DNA from: Catellatospora sp. KI3
Lineage (GTDB): Bacteria > Actinomycetota > Actinomycetes > Mycobacteriales > Micromonosporaceae
Direction: 5' to 3'
Length of the DNA stretch: 64,000 bases
Assembly: GCF_029948125.1 (NCBI RefSeq)
Contig: NZ_JASAMB010000005.1
Span: 124,001 to 188,000 of the forward strand
Position 1 is the stretch's first letter, and every line of letters starts with the position of its first letter. Shown piece by piece: positions 60,174 to 64,000 of this stretch. Made by a program: the position numbers and the translations under genes. The notes beneath the pieces were generated by a model. The model ran no database searches. It saw nothing but the letters and a program-made list of their open reading frames with translations, and was not told where the DNA came from.

Positions 60174-60199
60174 AGATCACCGGACCTGTCCGGTGATCT
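60174..60199 (+). promoter_or_regulatory. Perfect 11-bp stem hairpin in the leader of the sugar ABC operon
   Basis: AGATCACCGGA and TCCGGTGATCT are exact complements around CCTG. It ends 47 bases upstream of the TTG start and could be an operator or a leader hairpin. Confidence 0.6.
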
Positions 60200-60246
60200 G
60201 CTCGGCGCGCCACCGATCCGCGAGACCCACCCCAGAGGAGCGTTCC

Positions 60247-61572
60247 TTGTCTACTTCCGCCACCAGGCTGGCCGCCGTCGCGCTGACGGCGGGCCTGCTG
60301 CTGACCGCCGCGGCCGGGTGCACCCCCGGCGCGGCCCCGGCGCCGGTCGCCAGCGCCGGAGTCGAGCCCTCCGGCGAGGTCGAGTTCTGGCACTTCTTCA
60401 CCGACCGCGAGGCCAAGGCCGTCGACGACATCGTGGCCGACTTCCAGACGAGGTATCCGAAGGTGAAGGTCGTGGTGAAGGGCGGCCAGGACGACACCAA
60501 GATGCTCCAGGCGATCGGCGCGGGCCAGGGTCCCGACCTCGGCCTGAGCTACTCCACCGACATCGTGGGCAAGTTCTGCTCCTCGGGCGCCTGGACCGAC
60601 CTCGCGCCGTACCTGCAGCGCGACGGGGTCGCGATGGACCGGTACCCGGCGGTGGTGAAGTCCTACACCGAGTTCCGGGGCAAGCGGTGCGCCATGCCGT
60701 TCCTGGCCGACGTGTACGGCCTGTACTACAACAAGAAGATCTTCGCCGAGGCCGGTGTCACCGCCCCGCCGAAGACCCTCGCCGAGCTGACCGACCTGGC
60801 CAAGAAGCTGACCGTCCGCAAGCCCGACGGCACCATCGTGCGGGCCGGGTTCCTGCCCAGCTTCGGCTTCTACGAGAACTCCCCGGCGCACCTGGCCCCC
60901 GCGGTCGGCGCGACCTGGCTCAAGGCGGACGGCACGTCGGCCATCGGCAGCGACCCGAAGTGGCGCGAGCTGTTCGCGTGGCAGAAAGAGCTGGTCGACT
61001 GGTACGGCTACGACAAGCTGGAGAGGTTCCGCGCCTCCCTCGGCGACGAGTGGGGCGCCGACAACGCCTTCCACAGGGGCAAGGTGGCCATCGCGGTGGA
61101 CGGCGAGTGGCGCATGGCGTTCCTGCGCGACCAGGCCGAGGATGTGCCGTTCGGGGTGGCGCCGCTGCCGGTGACCGACCCGGCCCGCTACGGCGCCGGC
61201 TATGTGACGGGCAACGTCATCGGCGTGTCCCGTACCGCGAAGAACCCGGAGGCGGCCTGGGCGCTGCTGAAGTTCCTCACCAGCGACACCGCCGCGATCG
61301 TGAGGCTCAGCAACGGCATCCGCAACGTGCCCACCACCAGTGACGCGCTGGCCAGCAAGGACCTGGTGGTGGACCCGGAGTTCCAGGTGTTCCTGGACAT
61401 CTTCGCCAACCCGGGCACCACGACCACCCCGCCGAGCGTGGTCGGCGCCGCCTACCAGGAGGAGCTGTCGGCGTTCCTCCAGGAGTACCAGTCCGGCAAG
61501 AGCACGGATCTGGGCGCCGGACTGGCCAGGGTGGACGAGCAGATCGACAACCTCGTCAAGCTGGCCGGCTGA
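60247..61572 (+). CDS. Sugar ABC transporter substrate-binding lipoprotein
   Basis: The 441-residue protein has a lipoprotein signal with lipobox TAAAGC and the extracellular family-1 binding protein pattern: EVEFWHFFTDREAKAVDDIVADFQ, PDLGLSYSTDIVGKF, PFLADVYGLYYNKKIF, AVDGEWRMAFL and NPEAAWALLKFLTSDTAA. I start it at TTG 60247, which has GAGGAG seven bases upstream; no ATG or GTG suits the signal peptide. It is first of the three-gene importer operon. The divergent GH8 gene suggests beta-glucan or chitosan oligomers as cargo. Confidence 0.9.
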   Translation: MSTSATRLAAVALTAGLLLTAAAGCTPGAAPAPVASAGVEPSGEVEFWHFFTDREAKAVDDIVADFQTRYPKVKVVVKGGQDDTKMLQAIGAGQGPDLGLSYSTDIVGKFCSSGAWTDLAPYLQRDGVAMDRYPAVVKSYTEFRGKRCAMPFLADVYGLYYNKKIFAEAGVTAPPKTLAELTDLAKKLTVRKPDGTIVRAGFLPSFGFYENSPAHLAPAVGATWLKADGTSAIGSDPKWRELFAWQKELVDWYGYDKLERFRASLGDEWGADNAFHRGKVAIAVDGEWRMAFLRDQAEDVPFGVAPLPVTDPARYGAGYVTGNVIGVSRTAKNPEAAWALLKFLTSDTAAIVRLSNGIRNVPTTSDALASKDLVVDPEFQVFLDIFANPGTTTTPPSVVGAAYQEELSAFLQEYQSGKSTDLGAGLARVDEQIDNLVKLAG

Positions 61573-61574
61573 CC

Positions 61575-62543
61575 GTGGCCACCGTGGTACGCGCGGGTGC
61601 CGGGTCTCCCGGCACCTCCCGCCTGCTCTCGCTCAGGACGCGGCGCAGGCTCACGCCGTACGTCTTCGTCGCCCCGGTCCTGCTCGGCCTGGTCGTGTTC
61701 CTGGTCTACCCGCTGCTGGCGGCGGTCTACTTCTCCTTCACCCGGTTCAACATGATCGAGGCGCCGGAGTGGGTGGGCCTGGACAACTGGCGGTTCCTGC
61801 TGACCGACGACAACGTCGTCAAGGCGGCCCGGAACACGCTGTGGCTGGTCGTGGTGATGGTCCCGGCCCGGATGCTCGGGGCGCTGCTCACCGCGATCCT
61901 GCTCAACCAGGTCAAGCGCGGGCGCAGTGCCTACCGGACGCTGTTCTACCTGCCCGCGCTGGCGCCGCCGGTTGCCGCCACGCTCGCCTTCGTGCTGCTG
62001 CTCAAGCCGGGCACCGGCCCGGTCAGCACGTTGCTGAGCCACCTCGGCGTCAGCGATCCGCCGCTGTGGTTCAACGATCCGGACTGGTCCAAGCCGTCGC
62101 TGGTGCTGCTCGCGCTGTGGGGCGTCGGCGACCTGATGATGATCTTCGTCGCGGCGCTGCTGGACGTCCCGGTCGAGCTGCACGAGGCGGCCGCGCTGGA
62201 CGGCGCGGGCACCTGGCAGCGCTTCCGGTACGTCACCCTGCCCGGCATCTCGCCGGTGCTGCTGTTCGCCGCGATCACCGGGATCATCGGCACCCTGCAG
62301 TACTTCACCCAGGCGGCCGTGGCCGCCAGCGTCGCCTCCGGCGCGGTCACCGGCGGTGGCGGCATCTCCGACACGTTCGGCTACCCCAACGGGTCCACCT
62401 TCACCTACCCGCTCTGGCTGTACGTCGTCGGCTTCCGCTACCACGTGCTCGGCTACGCCAACGTGCTGGCAGTGGTGCTGTTCGCGGTCTCCATCACGGG
62501 CACCCTGATCCTGCTGCGCCGATTCCGGGAGTATGCGAAGTGA
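61575..62543 (+). CDS. Sugar ABC transporter permease (MalF type)
   Basis: The 322-residue protein has six membrane segments and the EAA loop ELHEAAALDGAGTWQRFRYVTLP, the site for the ATPase. N-terminal PYVFVAPVLLGLVVFLVYPL is typical. Start: GTG 61575, two bases after the binding-protein stop. Its stop overlaps the next start in GTGA. No ATPase gene is in the operon, so it must use a shared MsiK-like ATPase, as is common in actinomycetes. Confidence 0.93.
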   Translation: MATVVRAGAGSPGTSRLLSLRTRRRLTPYVFVAPVLLGLVVFLVYPLLAAVYFSFTRFNMIEAPEWVGLDNWRFLLTDDNVVKAARNTLWLVVVMVPARMLGALLTAILLNQVKRGRSAYRTLFYLPALAPPVAATLAFVLLLKPGTGPVSTLLSHLGVSDPPLWFNDPDWSKPSLVLLALWGVGDLMMIFVAALLDVPVELHEAAALDGAGTWQRFRYVTLPGISPVLLFAAITGIIGTLQYFTQAAVAASVASGAVTGGGGISDTFGYPNGSTFTYPLWLYVVGFRYHVLGYANVLAVVLFAVSITGTLILLRRFREYAK

Positions 62544-63373
62544 ACGCCAAGAAGCAGCCGTTCCTGCTGCTGGTCGCCCGGCACAGCGTGATGATCGCGC
62601 TGGCGGTCATGTTCGTCGCCCCGGTGCTGTTCCTGGCGCTGACCTCGTTCATGACCAGCGACCAGGCGCTGACCTCGCAGCTGTGGCCGACGACGTGGCA
62701 CCCGGAGAACTACGCCGACGCGTTCAGCCGGGCCCCGCTGCTGCGCTACCTGCTCAACACGGTGCTCTACGCGGGGCTGGCCACGGTGTTCATGCTGCTG
62801 GCCAGCGTCCCCGCCGCGTACGGGCTGGCCAAGCTGCGCTGGCGCGGGCGGCAGACCACCATGATCGCGATCATCTGCATGATGATGCTGCCGCCGCAGG
62901 TCACCACGGTGCCGCTGTACCTGTTCTGGGCCGATGCGGGCCTGACCGGCTCGCTGTGGCCGCTGATCCTGCCGATGCTGGCCGGGGACGCGTTCTCCAT
63001 CTTCCTGCTGCGCCAGTTCATGCTCACCATCCCGGACGAGTACCTCGACGCGGCCCGGGTGGACGGTGCGGGGGAGTGGCGCACGCTCTGGCAGGTCATC
63101 GTGCCGATGGCCCGCCCCGGCATCGCGGCGGCGGCCATGTTCCAGTTCTTCTACGCCTGGAACGACTACTACGGCCCCCTGCTGTACGCCAGCGAGAACG
63201 AGCAGGCCTGGACCGTCTCGCTCGGGCTGGCCGGCTTCCGCAGCCTGCACCACGTCGAATGGCACCTGGTCAGCGCGGCCACCATGCTGACCATCCTGCC
63301 CGTCCTGGTCGTCTTCTTCTTCGCCCAGAAAGCCTTCGTCCAGGGCGTCACCCTGACCGGCGTCAAGGGCTGA
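62540..63373 (+). CDS. Sugar ABC transporter permease (MalG type)
   Basis: The 277-residue protein has six membrane segments and the EAA loop YLDAARVDGAGEWRTLWQVIVPMARPGI. The HPENYADAFS element in the first loop is standard for MalG-like permeases. Start: GTG 62540 within the upstream stop. It ends the operon; a simple GCCGCCC repeat and then palindromic element copy 4 follow. Confidence 0.93.
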   Translation: MNAKKQPFLLLVARHSVMIALAVMFVAPVLFLALTSFMTSDQALTSQLWPTTWHPENYADAFSRAPLLRYLLNTVLYAGLATVFMLLASVPAAYGLAKLRWRGRQTTMIAIICMMMLPPQVTTVPLYLFWADAGLTGSLWPLILPMLAGDAFSIFLLRQFMLTIPDEYLDAARVDGAGEWRTLWQVIVPMARPGIAAAAMFQFFYAWNDYYGPLLYASENEQAWTVSLGLAGFRSLHHVEWHLVSAATMLTILPVLVVFFFAQKAFVQGVTLTGVKG

Positions 63374-63408
63374 CCGCCGCCCGCCGCCCGCCGCCCGCCG
63401 CCCGCCCG
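63374..63408. repeat. Simple 7-bp tandem repeat (CCGCCCG)n
   Basis: About four to five uninterrupted units follow the MalG-type stop. They may arise by slippage. Confidence 0.7.
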
Positions 63409-63423
63409 CGCGAACGGGCGGCG

Positions 63424-63484
63424 TGCAGTTTCGGGGAAAGTGCAGGAATCTCGGCCGGGATTCCAGCACTTTCCCCGAAACTGC
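63424..63484. repeat. Dispersed palindromic element, copy 4
   Basis: Arms TGCAGTTTCGGGGAAAGTGC and GCACTTTCCCCGAAACTGCA are perfectly complementary. The centre AGGAATCTCGGCCGGGATTCC extends the pairing. It stands between the sugar importer and the last gene and could terminate in both directions. Confidence 0.9.
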
Positions 63485-63534
63485 ACCTAAATGCGGTGAG
63501 GGGAGGGACACGGTGGGGCGATACTGGGCGCGCC

Positions 63535-64000
63535 ATGCGTACCAGTGAGGACATCTACCACCGGGTCCGGTGGGACCCCCGGTTCGACCCCGCCCGCTTC
63601 GTGCTCGGGGTCTCGCAGCGCACCGCGGCTCCCAAGCGGGTCGCGCTGCCCGCCTTCGTGCCCGGCGGCGACATCCCGTGGCACCGCGTGCTCTACATCG
63701 AGGCCGACGGGGAGATCGTCTGGGACCGCGCCGCGGGCGTGGACCGCCTCGACTCCAGCACCGCCGGCCGGGTCCGGGACGAGCAGGCGCTGCGGGCGCC
63801 GTTCTTCACCGCGGGTACGGCGTACACCTGGCGCGACGGCTGGCAGCCGACGGTGGCCGCCGCCGCTGTGCCGGGCCCGCCCCGGCTGCGGGTGCTGACC
63901 TGGAACACGCTCTGGGACCGCTACGACGGCGAGCTGATCGACACCGCGCTGCGGCGGCCGCTGCTGCTGGCGGCGCTGCGGGCCGCCGACGCCGACGTGA
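63535..64000 (+). CDS. MJ1316/DUF504 domain plus EEP-nuclease domain fusion protein, 5' part
   Basis: The gene starts at ATG 63535 and runs off the window in frame (155 codons visible). Residues 1-75 carry the MJ1316 RNA-end-recognition (DUF504) pattern: TSEDIYHRVRWDPRFDPARF, FVLGVSQR, FVPGGDIPWHRVLYI. From about residue 118 an endonuclease/exonuclease/phosphatase domain begins (RLRVLTWNTLWDRYDGELID). Fusions of this type in actinobacteria are proposed RNA-repair or RNA-end-processing proteins, often with a nucleotidyltransferase or 2H-phosphoesterase further on. The remainder is outside the window. Confidence 0.85.
   Translation, partial: MRTSEDIYHRVRWDPRFDPARFVLGVSQRTAAPKRVALPAFVPGGDIPWHRVLYIEADGEIVWDRAAGVDRLDSSTAGRVRDEQALRAPFFTAGTAYTWRDGWQPTVAAAAVPGPPRLRVLTWNTLWDRYDGELIDTALRRPLLLAALRAADADV

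Larger units (their letters stand above)
59948..60246. promoter_or_regulatory. Divergent promoter/operator region of GH8 and sugar ABC transporter
   Basis: The region is lower in G+C than the genes and carries two inverted TAGGCAA-N5-CTTACT elements (60009-60028 and, reversed, 60142-60161) and a perfect hairpin at 60174-60199. The arrangement suggests one regulator controls both directions. Confidence 0.65.

Noticed and set aside
1-64000. CRISPR array, tRNA or rRNA genes, IS elements
   Set aside because: I saw no regular direct repeats with unique spacers, no cloverleaf with conserved T-loop sequence, and no transposase. The repeats found are palindromic or tandem without spacers.

Overview
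The window is about 73% G+C, uses GTG and TTG starts freely, and carries actinobacterial marker families: a TIGR03084 DinB-like protein, mycelial-type secreted hydrolases, and many TetR, AraC, MerR and ArsR regulators. It looks like a chromosomal segment of a filamentous actinomycete. I infer Micromonosporaceae from the gene families, but no marker in the window settles the genus.

The centrepiece is a compact enediyne-type biosynthetic locus at about 2.3-26.2 kb. A 1925-residue iterative polyketide synthase (10814-16591) has the diagnostic KS-AT-ACP-KR-DH-PPTase order of PksE. The rest of the conserved enediyne cassette is present: two DUF1702 (UnbL-type) proteins, a hotdog thioesterase (E10-type), UnbV and UnbU. 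Accessory genes are a flavin reductase, a P450, a GMC oxidoreductase with a DUF5987 partner, two paralogous AhpD/carboxymuconolactone-decarboxylase-like proteins, a histidine-rich membrane protein paired with a CopC-like protein, AraC and MerR regulators and an MFS exporter. I see no chromoprotein (apoprotein), glycosyltransferase or starter-moiety genes, so it resembles a core-only enediyne locus. It is laid out as a minus unit (5683 to 2291), a long plus unit (6071-18950, probably one or two transcripts), a divergent regulator pair (AraC and MerR), and a second plus unit (UnbV-UnbU-MFS).

From 26.2 to 36 kb come an M23 peptidase, a heterodimeric ABC exporter translationally coupled in two genes and followed by a class IV aminotransferase, an NAD-dependent epimerase, two secreted proteins of uncertain role and a CapA-like protein. 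From 36 to 50 kb there is accessory housekeeping: GNATs, an LPG-synthase-like flippase-type membrane protein, TetR/UspA with an array of candidate operators, an ArsR-SRPBCC pair, a GT39-like membrane glycosyltransferase, a methyltransferase, a neutral zinc peptidase, a divergent TetR-SDR pair, two epimerases/GNAT genes and an AraC gene. From 50 to 63.4 kb there are secreted degradative enzymes (ricin-lectin metalloprotease, gamma-glutamyltransferase, GH20 hexosaminidase, GH8 glucanase) and a sugar ABC importer divergent from GH8. The window ends inside an RNA-repair-type fusion gene (MJ1316/DUF504 plus EEP nuclease domain).

Beyond genes, the window holds several structured non-coding signals. 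A motif CCGCTATCCATT recurs in intergenic regions of the enediyne locus. A perfect 11-4-11 palindrome lies upstream of the AraC gene. A ~60-bp palindromic element occurs four times in the 36-63.5 kb part only. There are TTGCC-N5-GGCAA operator arrays, a seven-copy tandem repeat at 38.5 kb, and paired inverted motifs between the GH8 gene and the sugar transporter.
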